49,744 bases of DNA from Microbacteriaceae bacterium UBA1487 (GTDB taxonomy: Bacteria > Actinomycetota > Actinomycetes > Actinomycetales > Microbacteriaceae). The DNA is taken from assembly GCA_002325245.1 (NCBI GenBank), contig DCRR01000011.1, forward strand, positions 43,657 to 93,400, read 5' to 3'. Below the pieces are notes generated by a model. The model did not search any database. It was not told the DNA's origin and saw only the letters and a program-made list of their open reading frames with translations. A program made the translations under genes and the position numbers. Positions 1-8,092 of this stretch are shown here, in pieces (within the stretch, counting starts at the first letter, position 1; every line of letters starts with the position of its first letter).

Positions 1-524
1 AGCATCCCGGCCATGGCGGCGGCCACGTTGTCGAGCACCGTCGTCATCACCGGGTTCAGGCCGAGGATGTCGACGACCGAGTGCACCACCATGACGTCCT
101 TCAGCCCCACGTAGGGCCCGAACTCGTGATGACCGGATGCCGTCGGCGCCACGACGATCTTCGGGACGCCGACCGGCAGCTCCTGGATCGCCGCCGCGCC
201 CATCACCGAGCCGACCCCGCCGATGCTGATGCCCCCGACCAGCTCGCCCGTGTCGAAGCGCTCGCGCACGAGGTCCTGCACGAGGCCGCGCATGATCTCC
301 ACCGCGCGGCCTCGTGTGCCGGAGGCCTGAAGCTGGGCGAGGGTGATGCCGCCCCGCCCAGCCAGCTCGGCATGGCTCACGTCGGGGACGATGCCCACCG
401 GTTCGCCAAGGATTCCTGAGTCAACGACCAGCGACTCGACCCCGAGGGCGAGCAGACGATCGCGCAGGTGCGCGACCTCCGGCCCTTTGGTGTCGAGTGT
501 CGCGACGATGACTACCTTGCCCAT
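1..524 (-). CDS. Tm-1-like/UPF0261 family protein, N-terminal part (cut by window edge)
   Basis: Translation of the reverse strand from an ATG at 524 begins MGKVVIVATLDTKGPEVAHL. This matches the conserved start of the UPF0261/Tm-1-like ATP-binding family, where TLDTKG is the hallmark. The 174 residues present also hold the Gly-rich GGISIGGVGSVMGAAA and the APTASGHHEFGPYVG stretch typical of the family. The C-terminal half lies outside the window. The biochemical role of bacterial members is not settled; plant Tm-1 binds ATP and blocks a viral replicase, and bacterial copies are often found in sugar-acid or aromatic catabolic clusters. It starts 12 bp after the stop of the epimerase-like gene, so it is probably the last seen member of the 3-gene operon. 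Confidence 0.85.
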   Translation of the reverse strand, partial: MGKVVIVATLDTKGPEVAHLRDRLLALGVESLVVDSGILGEPVGIVPDVSHAELAGRGGITLAQLQASGTRGRAVEIMRGLVQDLVRERFDTGELVGGISIGGVGSVMGAAAIQELPVGVPKIVVAPTASGHHEFGPYVGLKDVMVVHSVVDILGLNPVMTTVLDNVAAAMAGM

Positions 525-536
525 GCGCTCAGGCGC

Positions 537-1439
537 CTACCACTTGTCGTTGATCAGCGGCAGCAGCGTCTCGGAGTTCACCTTGACCAGCCAGTCGTAG
601 AACTCCTCGGTGAGGATCGACGAGCCGTGGTCGATGATGAACTTCAGCTGCTCCGGCGGGATGTCCAGGCCCTCGAAGTTGGTCTCGAGCGCGTTCGGGT
701 ACTTGTTCGCCGGGGTGCGGTCGACCGGGGCGACGAACTCGGCCGTCAGGGCGCCGTCGTAGCCGATCTCGTTGAGCACGCCGATGAACTCGGTCCAGTT
801 GTAGTCGCCGTAGCCGCAGGGCATCCGGTTGTTCTCGGCGACGTGGACGTCGACCAGCTTGTCGCCGACGAGGCGGATCGCATCGTAGAGATTGGTCTCC
901 TCGATGTTGATGTGGAACGCGTCCAGCACCACGCCGAGGTCGGGGCCGACCGCGTCGCACAGGGCGAGCGCCTGCTCGGCACGGGTGATCAGGTAGGACT
1001 CGAAGCGGTTGAGCGGCTCGATGCCGACGCGCACGCCCTTCGCCTGCGCGAACTCGTAGACCTCCTTGGTGCCATCGACCAGCCACTCCCACTCGTTCTC
1101 GGGCGTCGAGTCGGGAACGACCTTGCCGACCGTGCCGGGCACGAGGGTGAGGATCTTGCCGTCGAGGTCGTGGACGAGCTGGATGCAGTCCTTGACGTAC
1201 TGCACGCTCTCGGCGCGCACCGCCTCGTCGCCGGACTGCATGTTGCGGCCGTCGACCATCAGGGTGACGGAGCCCCAGCAGTTGAGTCCGTAGTGGTCCA
1301 GGAGGCCGCGGACGTGCTTGGCATCGTACTTCTCGGGCTCACCCGAGATCTCGATGCTCTTGTAGCCGTACTTGGCCAGGCGGGCGATCGTGGTCTCGAT
1401 CGGTTCCGCGCGCATCCAATTGTGCATAGACAGGTGCAT
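537..1439 (-). CDS. Ketose 3-epimerase-like sugar isomerase/epimerase (TIM barrel)
   Basis: This 300-residue protein is of the AP-endonuclease-2/xylose isomerase-like TIM-barrel fold. Two motifs point to the D-tagatose/D-psicose 3-epimerase branch: IEPLNRFE around residue 141 and LDAFHINIEE around 173. The expected metal ligands Glu141, Asp173, His199 and Glu234 have spacings of 32, 26 and 35, as in that enzyme group. A longer reading frame starts at 1475, but I chose ATG 1439 because AAAGGAG lies just upstream and the protein then begins MHLSMHNWM directly at the first barrel strand. The likely role is epimerising a free ketose or keto-sugar acid in the cytoplasm. The substrate cannot be told; the FAD-oxidase and UPF0261 neighbours suggest a sugar or sugar-acid catabolic operon. 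Confidence 0.8.
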   Translation of the reverse strand: MHLSMHNWMRAEPIETTIARLAKYGYKSIEISGEPEKYDAKHVRGLLDHYGLNCWGSVTLMVDGRNMQSGDEAVRAESVQYVKDCIQLVHDLDGKILTLVPGTVGKVVPDSTPENEWEWLVDGTKEVYEFAQAKGVRVGIEPLNRFESYLITRAEQALALCDAVGPDLGVVLDAFHINIEETNLYDAIRLVGDKLVDVHVAENNRMPCGYGDYNWTEFIGVLNEIGYDGALTAEFVAPVDRTPANKYPNALETNFEGLDIPPEQLKFIIDHGSSILTEEFYDWLVKVNSETLLPLINDKW

Positions 1440-1512
1440 CACTACTCTCCTTTGAGTTCGGGCACTGGGTGCCATTCTGCAGGTGTTGCCGCTATTCAGT
1501 TGTGGGGATCGG

Positions 1513-2997
1513 CTACCAGCGGCTGTTGCGCGGCGGGCCGAACCCGAGCTTGCCGGGATTCATGATCCCGTCCGGGTCCCAGGCGTCCTTCATCTGACGC
1601 ATGAGCTCGAATCCGGCGCCGTACTGCGGTCGCATGAAGCGGCCGAGCTTGATGCCGACGCCGTGGTGGTCGTTCAGCACGGCGCGGTTCTCGAGGCCCG
1701 CCAGGATTCCCGCGTCCCAGAGCCGGTCGTGCAGGTCCATCGCCTCGGCCGGATCGGTCGGCGGCTCGTCGACGTAGAATCGGTCGTAGAGCATCGCGCC
1801 CCAGTCGTACCAGTGCGAGAGGTGCGCGGTGTAGCGCGCGCCGTACTCGGCGAACTGCTCCTCGATGACCTTCTTCTTGGCCCGGTAGATCGCCGGGATG
1901 TCGGCGAAGCGCGCGACCTGGTCGAAGGTGCCGTACATGAGCGGCGGCTGCGGCAGCTTGCCCTTGGCGTAGGGCTCGTACTTGCCCTCCCACCAGGTCT
2001 GCCCGACCTCGGGGCCGAGGGACGTGCCGCCCGCGCTCTCGACGAGGCTCGTGATGGCACGCGTCTCGTAGTCGACGAGCTCCTCGGAGCCGTCGCACAT
2101 GATGACCATCAGCGTGCCGGTGAACGGGGTGCCGACCCAGTCGCGCAGCTTGTGGCTGTCGGCCTCGTCGTAGAGGCGGATGACGGCGGGGCGCAGCCGG
2201 TTGGTCATGATCCGTCGACCGGCTTCGATTCCGGCGAAGATGTCGGGGAAGCTGAAGGACAGGAAGCCGCGCGCCGCGGGAAGCGGGTCGATGCGCAGGC
2301 TGGCCTGCGTGATGATGCCGAGCGTTCCCTCCGAGCCGACGAAGGACTGCAGCAGGTCGGGCCCGGCAGCGTGGCTGGGGACCGGGAGCGTCGTGATGGT
2401 CTTGCCCGGGGCGACGACAGCCTCGACCTGGAGAACCTGGTCTTCGGCCTTGCCGTACTTGGTCGAGACGACGCCGGAGCCGCGGGCGGCGATGAAGCCG
2501 CCGATGGTCGCGCCGAGGTGGTACGAGCCCGGGTAGTGGGCGAGCGTGAGGCCCTTCTCATTGAGCGCCTTTTCGAGCGTCGGACCGTCGATGCCCGCGC
2601 CGGTGGTGACGACGAGGCTCTGCTCGTCGATCTCGACGATGTCGGTGAGGCGGCCGAGGTCGAGCGAGATGCCGCCGTAGGGGGCGAAGGTGCCGCCCTG
2701 GGTGCCGGAGCCGCCGCCACGCGTCACGATCGGGATGCGGTAGTCGCTCGCGATCTGCACCACGCGCTCGACCTCGGCGGTGTTCGCCGGCCGCACCGCG
2801 AAGTCGGCGGCGGGCTGCTCAAGGCCCTTGTAGGTGAGGAACTTCGAGTACCACGACCAGTCCGAGGCCTGGGCCTGGAGGTCGGCGGGATCCTGGCTGA
2901 CGTGCTCGGGCCCGAGTGCTGCGGTGAGCTCTCGGGCGATCTGCCCTCGGAGGTAATTCTGCCCGCTCACTTCGCCGGCCGACGATGTCGTGCTCAC
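1513..2997 (-). CDS. FAD-binding oxidase (VAO/PCMH family, alkyl-DHAP-synthase-like)
   Basis: This 494-residue cytoplasmic flavoprotein of the VAO/PCMH fold has its FAD-binding half in the N-terminal 230 residues, including TRGGGSGTQGG, GGISLDLGRL, the GSYHLGATIGG segment and GSEGTLGIITQAS. The cap and C-terminal part carry NDHHGVGIKLGRF, close to the HHHGVG motif of alkyldihydroxyacetonephosphate synthases and D-lactate/2-hydroxyacid dehydrogenases, and the usual ending WDPDGIMNPGKL. It probably oxidises a hydroxy acid or sugar-derived alcohol. The GTG start at 2997 has GGAGGAG upstream. It is first in the operon with the epimerase-like gene, 73 bp apart, and its promoter overlaps a GntR-type palindrome. 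An ether-lipid role is possible but unlikely in this context. Confidence 0.82.
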   Translation of the reverse strand: MSTTSSAGEVSGQNYLRGQIARELTAALGPEHVSQDPADLQAQASDWSWYSKFLTYKGLEQPAADFAVRPANTAEVERVVQIASDYRIPIVTRGGGSGTQGGTFAPYGGISLDLGRLTDIVEIDEQSLVVTTGAGIDGPTLEKALNEKGLTLAHYPGSYHLGATIGGFIAARGSGVVSTKYGKAEDQVLQVEAVVAPGKTITTLPVPSHAAGPDLLQSFVGSEGTLGIITQASLRIDPLPAARGFLSFSFPDIFAGIEAGRRIMTNRLRPAVIRLYDEADSHKLRDWVGTPFTGTLMVIMCDGSEELVDYETRAITSLVESAGGTSLGPEVGQTWWEGKYEPYAKGKLPQPPLMYGTFDQVARFADIPAIYRAKKKVIEEQFAEYGARYTAHLSHWYDWGAMLYDRFYVDEPPTDPAEAMDLHDRLWDAGILAGLENRAVLNDHHGVGIKLGRFMRPQYGAGFELMRQMKDAWDPDGIMNPGKLGFGPPRNSRW

Positions 2998-3061
2998 TGG
3001 TCTCCTCCGGTTCGGCAGGTCGCGCGGCGGCCCTGCCGGTCACCGCTGACCATGTATCCGT

Positions 3062-3075
3062 ACTTGTATACAAGT
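3062..3075. promoter_or_regulatory. GntR/FadR-type operator palindrome
   Basis: ACTTGTATACAAGT is a perfect 14-bp palindrome. Its core TTGTATACAA is the form bound by FadR-subfamily (FCD) GntR regulators of sugar and sugar-acid genes. It lies just after the -10 box of the FAD-oxidase promoter, so a bound repressor would block transcription initiation. The cognate regulator is not in the window; the small GntR gene at 16508 is of a different subfamily and far away. Confidence 0.75.
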
Positions 3076-3079
3076 CAGA

Positions 3080-3109
3080 ACACTATGCCGAATGAGAGCG
3101 CGGTGTCAA
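3080..3109 (-). promoter_or_regulatory. Promoter of the FAD-oxidase operon
   Basis: On the minus strand a perfect -35 box TTGACA (3104-3109) is followed after 18 bp by TAGTGT (3080-3085). The predicted start of transcription falls near 3073, inside the palindrome at 3062-3075. Confidence 0.65.
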
Positions 3110-3150
3110 CACCCGGTGCGCGAGCGTCCGGGTGTCGCGAGCGCGGAGCC

Positions 3151-4257
3151 CTAGAGCGGGCCGAGGAGACTGGCGGCGACCGTCGCGTGAACGCTCTCGG
3201 TGTCGCTCGGGTGATAGATGCCGGCCAGCACGTCGCGCTGCAGGCGCGCCAGCTCGCTCGCGGAGCGGTATCCCCCGCCGCCCGCCGAGCGCATGGCCTG
3301 ATCCACGACGACACGCGCGGTCTCGGTCGCGCGGTGCTTGGCGCCGGTGAGCTTCCGGAACCACAGCGCGCCGTGATCGACGAGCTCGTCGACATCGCGC
3401 GCGAGAGCGTCGAGGTCCGGCGCGAGAGCGTCGAGCGCGAGCGCCGCCTCGGCGATCCGCCAGCGGAAGTCGGGATCGCGGTCGTAGCTGGTGCCGGTCT
3501 TGACGCTCGTGCGACGCGTGACCGCCTCGACGCCGAGCTCGAGCGCGCGATCGGCGATGCCCGCATAGACCGAGCCGATCAGCAGCAGGAAGTTGGCGAA
3601 GATCGCGAACACGAACGGATCCGCGTTCGGCCCCACCGGCAGGAAGCGCGAGATGCGCTCCTCCGGCACGACCGCGTGGTCGAGTTTCGTCGTCCGACTC
3701 TGCGTCGCCCGCATTCCGAGCGTGTCCCAGTCGTCGAGCGTGGTGACGCCGGCGTCGTCACGCGTGAGGAAGCCGTGCACGAGACGGGGCCCGTCCGGAC
3801 CGTCGAGCTGCTTTCCGAACACGCCGAGCCGCGTCCAGGCTGGGGCGAGCGAGGTGAAGATCTTGGTTCCCGTGAAGGCGTAACCGCCGTCGACGGTGTC
3901 GACCGTGGTGAGCGAGTCCCAGAGCGCCAGATCGTTGCCCGGTTCGCTGTTGCCGAAGGCGAACAGCTCGCCGGCCTCGGCATCCCGCAGCACCCAGTCG
4001 AGGCTCGCGTCGCCACGCTCGTGGAGCACCCGCGCCACACCCGCCCACACCAGGTGCATGTTGATGCCGAGCGCGGTGGCCGGCGCGTGAGCCGCCAGCA
4101 GTCGCTGGTCGCGCGCCGTCTCGAGCAGCGAGCGCGGGGCGAGATATCCGGCCGCGCGCAGCGCCTCCAGATCCTCGGCGAAGAACGCGTTCTCGCGGTC
4201 GTAGTCGGCAGCTCGGGAGCGGATGCGGGCCAGCAGCTCCGGGGTCAATACGGTCAC
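3151..4257 (-). CDS. Acyl-CoA dehydrogenase family protein
   Basis: This 368-residue protein shows the acyl-CoA dehydrogenase fold. The N-terminal helical part is around 1-110. The middle beta domain contains FAFGNSEPGNDLALW and the GYAFTGTKIFTSLAPAW segment, typical of the FAD/substrate contact strands, followed by LGMRATQSRTTKLD near 200. A C-terminal helical domain completes it. The open frame extends to 4461, but that part overlaps the upstream gene and is Arg/Gly-rich shadow translation. GTG 4257 is preferred because a TACGCT -10 box lies 6 nt before it. The substrate is unknown; related proteins also include flavin monooxygenases and nitroalkane oxidase-like enzymes. It follows the Gfo/Idh gene by 32 bp in the same direction. 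Confidence 0.78.
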   Translation of the reverse strand: MTVLTPELLARIRSRAADYDRENAFFAEDLEALRAAGYLAPRSLLETARDQRLLAAHAPATALGINMHLVWAGVARVLHERGDASLDWVLRDAEAGELFAFGNSEPGNDLALWDSLTTVDTVDGGYAFTGTKIFTSLAPAWTRLGVFGKQLDGPDGPRLVHGFLTRDDAGVTTLDDWDTLGMRATQSRTTKLDHAVVPEERISRFLPVGPNADPFVFAIFANFLLLIGSVYAGIADRALELGVEAVTRRTSVKTGTSYDRDPDFRWRIAEAALALDALAPDLDALARDVDELVDHGALWFRKLTGAKHRATETARVVVDQAMRSAGGGGYRSASELARLQRDVLAGIYHPSDTESVHATVAASLLGPL

Positions 4258-4263
4258 GCGCCC

Positions 4264-4269
4264 AGCGTA
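4264..4269 (-). promoter_or_regulatory. -10 box of a putative leaderless promoter
   Basis: TACGCT on the minus strand ends 6 nt before the GTG at 4257, so the transcript would start at or next to the start codon. Confidence 0.5.
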
Positions 4270-4289
4270 CGCGCCGCGCGCGCCAGCGC

Positions 4290-5318
4290 TCAGGCCGCGC
4301 CCAGCTGTCGTCGGGCCTCGTCGATCACGCGCAGCTGCTCGACGCTGCGATCCAGCGGATGCTCGGGAGCCTCGGTGAGCCCCGCCGCGATGTGCGCCGC
4401 CACGGCCGGCGCCTGGTAGCAGAGACCGTCCCGCCAGAGCAGCGGAGCCGGGTCGCGCCACACCAGACGCTCCTCGTCGGCGCGGATCGAGAATCCGCCG
4501 ACGCCGCAGAAAGGGCTGTCGAAGCTCAGCACGGCCTTCTCGCCGCCGATCGCGGCAACGATCGGGGTGTGCGCCACCATGCTGGAGCTCGCGACCGCGG
4601 TCGCCCCCGCATAGTCGAGCGTCACGACCGCCTGCTCATCGACCCCGGTCACCGCCAGGCTTCCGCTCGTGCGGACGCTCTCCGGATCAAGACCGAGCAC
4701 CAGACCGCAGAACCAAATCGAGTACACCCCGAGGTCGAGCAGGCTGCCGCCGCCGAGCGCCGGGTCGAAGGCGCGGCTCGTCGGGTCGAAGGGGAACCGC
4801 GAGCCGAAATCCGCGGAGACCTGGCGCGGCGCGCCCAGCACGCCGTCATCGAGCAGCCGTCGGAGCACGGTCGTCTGCGGCAGGAACCGCGACCACATCG
4901 CCTCCATCGCGAACACGCCCGCCGCGCGCGCCGCCGCGACGATCGCCGCCGCATCCTCCGCGTTCGTGGCCATCGGCTTCTCGATCAGCACGTGCTTGCC
5001 CGCCGCGATCGCCAGCTCGGCGAGCACGCGGTGCTCGCTGTGCGGTGCCGCGATGTAGACGATGTCGACCTCGGGGTCGCCGACGAGCGCCTCGTACTGC
5101 CCATACGAGCGCTCGACGCCGTGCGTCACCGCGAAGGCGGCCGCGCGCTCGGCAGAGCGGGACGCCACCGCGACGACCCGCTGGTCGGTTTTGGCATGCA
5201 CGGTCGTGGCCCAGTCGTGCGCGATCCGGCCGGGGGCGAGGATGCCCCAGCGCAGGGTCGCCCCGCCACGCAGCGGGGTGTGGGTAGACGACGGCAGTGT
5301 CGAAGGAAGAATGCTCAC
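4290..5318 (-). CDS. Gfo/Idh/MocA family oxidoreductase
   Basis: This 342-residue NAD(P)-dependent dehydrogenase has a Rossmann N-terminal domain (about 22-145) with WGILAPGRIAHD as the dinucleotide loop and VYIAAPHSEH. The family hallmark EKPMATN follows, its Lys being the usual catalytic residue. The C-terminal half holds GGGSLLDLGVYSIW, the conserved DxGxY/H substrate motif. Members oxidise or reduce sugars, cyclitols or trans-dihydrodiols; the substrate here is unknown. The GTG start at 5318 has TAGCGT 7 nt upstream, so it may have its own leaderless promoter as well as being read through from the iron transporter operon, whose last gene ends 31 bp upstream. Confidence 0.88.
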   Translation of the reverse strand: MSILPSTLPSSTHTPLRGGATLRWGILAPGRIAHDWATTVHAKTDQRVVAVASRSAERAAAFAVTHGVERSYGQYEALVGDPEVDIVYIAAPHSEHRVLAELAIAAGKHVLIEKPMATNAEDAAAIVAAARAAGVFAMEAMWSRFLPQTTVLRRLLDDGVLGAPRQVSADFGSRFPFDPTSRAFDPALGGGSLLDLGVYSIWFCGLVLGLDPESVRTSGSLAVTGVDEQAVVTLDYAGATAVASSSMVAHTPIVAAIGGEKAVLSFDSPFCGVGGFSIRADEERLVWRDPAPLLWRDGLCYQAPAVAAHIAAGLTEAPEHPLDRSVEQLRVIDEARRQLGAA

Positions 5319-5325
5319 CCGCCCG

Positions 5326-5331
5326 ACGCTA
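5326..5331 (-). promoter_or_regulatory. -10 box of a putative leaderless promoter
   Basis: TAGCGT on the minus strand lies 7 nt before the GTG at 5318 of the Gfo/Idh gene. Confidence 0.5.
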
Positions 5332-5349
5332 TCAGCGGGCTTCCCGCCG

Positions 5350-6417
5350 TCACGTCAGGCGGGGGAACGCGAGTCCGGGCCGCTGCACGGCGAGGCGCAC
5401 CGGGTCGCCGACGGCGGGCAGCTCCACGGTCGACATGCGGATGCGCACGCTCGGACCGTCGATGACGTCGCAGGTGAGCATCGCGTCGTGGCCTGCGTAG
5501 GAGAGCGCGCTGACCCGAGCGTCGGCGCCCGCCGCGGCATGCGCGAGCAGCTCCGGCCGCGGCACGATCCACTCCGGTCGCAGCATCAGCCGCACGCGGT
5601 CGCCGTCGGCGGGCGCGAACCCGACGGCGGTCGCCTCGACCGAGCCGAGCGCGCAGATCACGCGGCCGCCGCGCCAAGCCCCGTCGAGCTCGACGACGTC
5701 GCCGACGAACGAGGCGACCCAGGCGGAGGCGGGATGCTGGTAGATCTCCTCGGGAGTGCCGAACTGCTCGAGCCGACCGTCGCGCAGCACGGCCACCCTG
5801 TCGGCGAGCGTGAGCGCCTCCTCCTGATCGTGGGTGACCAGGAGGGAGGTCGTGCCCTGCGCGCGCAGCAGCTCGGCGACCTCGCGGCGCAGGCCGACGC
5901 GAAGCTGAGTGTCGAGGGCCGCGAAGGGCTCGTCGAGCAGCAGCAGCTCCGGTCGCGGCGCGAGCGCCCGCGCGAGGGCGACGCGCTGCACCTGGCCTCC
6001 CGAGAGCTGATTGGGCGCGCGGCCGGTGAGACCCCCGAGCCCGACGAGTTCGGCCAGTTCGGCGATGCGGCGAGCGCGCACCGAGGCGGCGCCGCGACCG
6101 CGCGCCAGCGCGAATCCGATGTTCTCGGCCACCGACAGGTGCGGGAAGAGCGAGGCCTCCTGGGGAACCCAGCCGATGCCGCGCTTCTCGGCCGGCACCG
6201 TGCGTCCCGGCCGCGAGAGCTCGCGCTCCCCGATGCGGATCGACCCCGCCCCGACCGGGAGGAGCCCCGCGATCGCCAGCAGCAGAGTCGTCTTGCCGCA
6301 GCCGCTCGGCCCGAGCACAGCGACCAGATCGCCGCCGTCGATGCGCAACGACACCTCGTCGACCGCGAGCGTCGACCCGTGGGTGACGCTCACGCCGTCG
6401 ATGACGAGATCGCTCAC
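5350..6417 (-). CDS. fbpC: Ferric iron ABC transporter, ATP-binding protein
   Basis: This 355-residue ATPase energises ferric iron import. It carries Walker A GPSGCGKTT (36-44), a Q-loop WVPQEASLFPHL, the signature LSGGQVQR (138-145), Walker B LLLLDEPFAALD (158-169) and the H-loop LLVTHDQEEA. A C-terminal TOBE-like regulatory domain runs from about 240, as in the FbpC/PotA/CysA group. The GTG start overlaps the permease stop by 4 bp (GTGA), so translation is coupled. The order binding protein, fused permease, ATPase and the iron box in front of the operon support iron rather than thiamine, sulfate or polyamine transport. Confidence 0.9.
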   Translation of the reverse strand: MSDLVIDGVSVTHGSTLAVDEVSLRIDGGDLVAVLGPSGCGKTTLLLAIAGLLPVGAGSIRIGERELSRPGRTVPAEKRGIGWVPQEASLFPHLSVAENIGFALARGRGAASVRARRIAELAELVGLGGLTGRAPNQLSGGQVQRVALARALAPRPELLLLDEPFAALDTQLRVGLRREVAELLRAQGTTSLLVTHDQEEALTLADRVAVLRDGRLEQFGTPEEIYQHPASAWVASFVGDVVELDGAWRGGRVICALGSVEATAVGFAPADGDRVRLMLRPEWIVPRPELLAHAAAGADARVSALSYAGHDAMLTCDVIDGPSVRIRMSTVELPAVGDPVRLAVQRPGLAFPRLT

Positions 6418-8006
6418 AGCTCCTCCTTGGCGACGGTGCGGACCCCCGAGAGGATGACTGCCGGAACGGCGGCCAGCAGCACGAGCATCGCGGCGTACGG
6501 CGCGGCGGCCCCGTACTCAACCACCACCGTCCGGTTCCAGAGCTCCGTGGCGAGCGTCGACATCCCGGTCGGGCGCAGCAGCAGCGTCGCGGGCAATTCT
6601 TTCATGGTCGCGATCGCGACGAGCAGGGCGCCGATGCCCACGCTCGGCAGCGCCAGCGGCACCGTCACCCGCCACCATGCCCGCAGCGGCGACGCGCCGA
6701 GCGTGCGTGCCACGGCGACCAGTCGCGGCGGCACATCGCCGAGCCCGGCCCGCATCGTGCTGATCGCCTTGGGTGCGAACAGCACGGCATAGGCGAAGAC
6801 GAGCACGACGGCGCTCTGATACAGCGCCGGCACGACGGCGAGCGCGAAGAACACGAGCGAGAGGCCGACGACGATGCCCGGCAGCGCGTGTCCGAGATAG
6901 CTCAGCGACTCGAGCGCCGAGACGAGTCGGCCGCGGTAGCGACTCGCGAGCGCCGCGACCGGCAGCGCGAGCAGCACCGCGAACAGCGCGGTCGCCACCG
7001 CCACCCCCACAGTCGCGCCGACGGCCTCGAGAAGGCGCGCGACATCGAGCTCGCGCAGGGTCTGCGCCTCGAGCAGGCGGGCGAGAAGTCCCAGCAGGGG
7101 CACGACGACACCGACGGCGGGCGCCGCGGCGACGACGGGCAGAAGTGCGAGGAGCGCCCCGCGCCGGATGCGGCGGGGGGCGACGGCGCGCGCGGCCTGG
7201 CGCGGCAGCTGACCGCGGGCGCTGCGCTCTCCCACCACCACGAGCACGGCGAGCACCACGAGCAGGAGCGCCAGCACGGCGGCCTGGGCGCGGTCGAAGC
7301 TCGCCGCGTACGCCTGGTTGATGCCCCAGGTGAGCGTCGGGAACCGCATCATGGCGACGAGCCCGAAATCGCTCAGCGCGTAGAGCGCGACGAGCAGCGA
7401 GCCCGCGATCGCGGCGGGGCGCACCTGCGGCCAGGTGGCGACGAAGAAGGCGCGCACCGGACCGCGGCCGAGCGTGCGCGCGACGCCCTCCAGGTCGCCG
7501 GATGCCCCGCGCAGGGCGGCCGCGACCGGCAGCGTCACGTAGGGAACGGTCACGGCCGTCAGCAGAATCCAGCTCGGCAGGAACCCATTGATCGCGGGGA
7601 GGGTGACGAGCCACCCGTAGCCGGCGAGATAGGACGGCACGGCGAGCGGCAGCGAGGAGACGAGCAGCCACGTGCGCGGGAACGGCACGCGCAGCCGGCT
7701 CAGCACGACCGCGGTCGCGGTGCCGAGCGCGAGGGCGGTCAGCGTGACGGCCGCGGCGAGCCCCAGCGAGTTGGCCGCGTACTCGAGCACGCGCGGGCGG
7801 GCCAGCACCTCGAGCATCGTCTCGAGGCCGCCGCCCGTGGCCCGCACCACGAGGTAGACGAGCGGAATCGCGGCCGCGGCGGCCGCCACAGCGGCTCCGA
7901 GCACAAGCAGGACCGGAGGTCGCCCCGCCGTCGCGCGCGCGATCACGGGCGCGATCACAGCCGCCGCGGGTGCGGGCGGATCGACGGCGTCGAGCGGGCG
8001 GACCAT
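6414..8006 (-). CDS. fbpB: Ferric iron ABC transporter, fused two-domain permease
   Basis: This 530-residue integral membrane protein has about 12 hydrophobic segments arranged as two homologous binding-protein-dependent permease domains (roughly 60-270 and 330-525). That is the usual form of FbpB/SfuB iron permeases. Each half has an EAA-like loop that contacts the ATPase: GVARTLGRGPVRAF in the first and AVARTLGASPLRAWW in the second. It starts at ATG 8006, 86 bp after the binding protein gene, and overlaps the ATPase gene. It forms the transmembrane channel by itself, since no second permease gene is present. Confidence 0.9.
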   Translation of the reverse strand: MVRPLDAVDPPAPAAAVIAPVIARATAGRPPVLLVLGAAVAAAAAAIPLVYLVVRATGGGLETMLEVLARPRVLEYAANSLGLAAAVTLTALALGTATAVVLSRLRVPFPRTWLLVSSLPLAVPSYLAGYGWLVTLPAINGFLPSWILLTAVTVPYVTLPVAAALRGASGDLEGVARTLGRGPVRAFFVATWPQVRPAAIAGSLLVALYALSDFGLVAMMRFPTLTWGINQAYAASFDRAQAAVLALLLVVLAVLVVVGERSARGQLPRQAARAVAPRRIRRGALLALLPVVAAAPAVGVVVPLLGLLARLLEAQTLRELDVARLLEAVGATVGVAVATALFAVLLALPVAALASRYRGRLVSALESLSYLGHALPGIVVGLSLVFFALAVVPALYQSAVVLVFAYAVLFAPKAISTMRAGLGDVPPRLVAVARTLGASPLRAWWRVTVPLALPSVGIGALLVAIATMKELPATLLLRPTGMSTLATELWNRTVVVEYGAAAPYAAMLVLLAAVPAVILSGVRTVAKEEL

Positions 8007-8092
8007 GGCTCTATTGCATCACCCTCGGCCGAGCCCGCGAGACGGCGGGAGCGGGGCGCACCTCGCTCCCACCGTCTCCTGCGGATTCGCCG

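Noticed and set aside
1483..4419. A 978-codon plus-strand frame opposite the FAD-oxidase and acyl-CoA dehydrogenase genes
   Set aside because: It is antisense to two clear protein families and its translation is His/Arg/Asp-rich with no domain; stop-free antisense frames are common at this G+C content.
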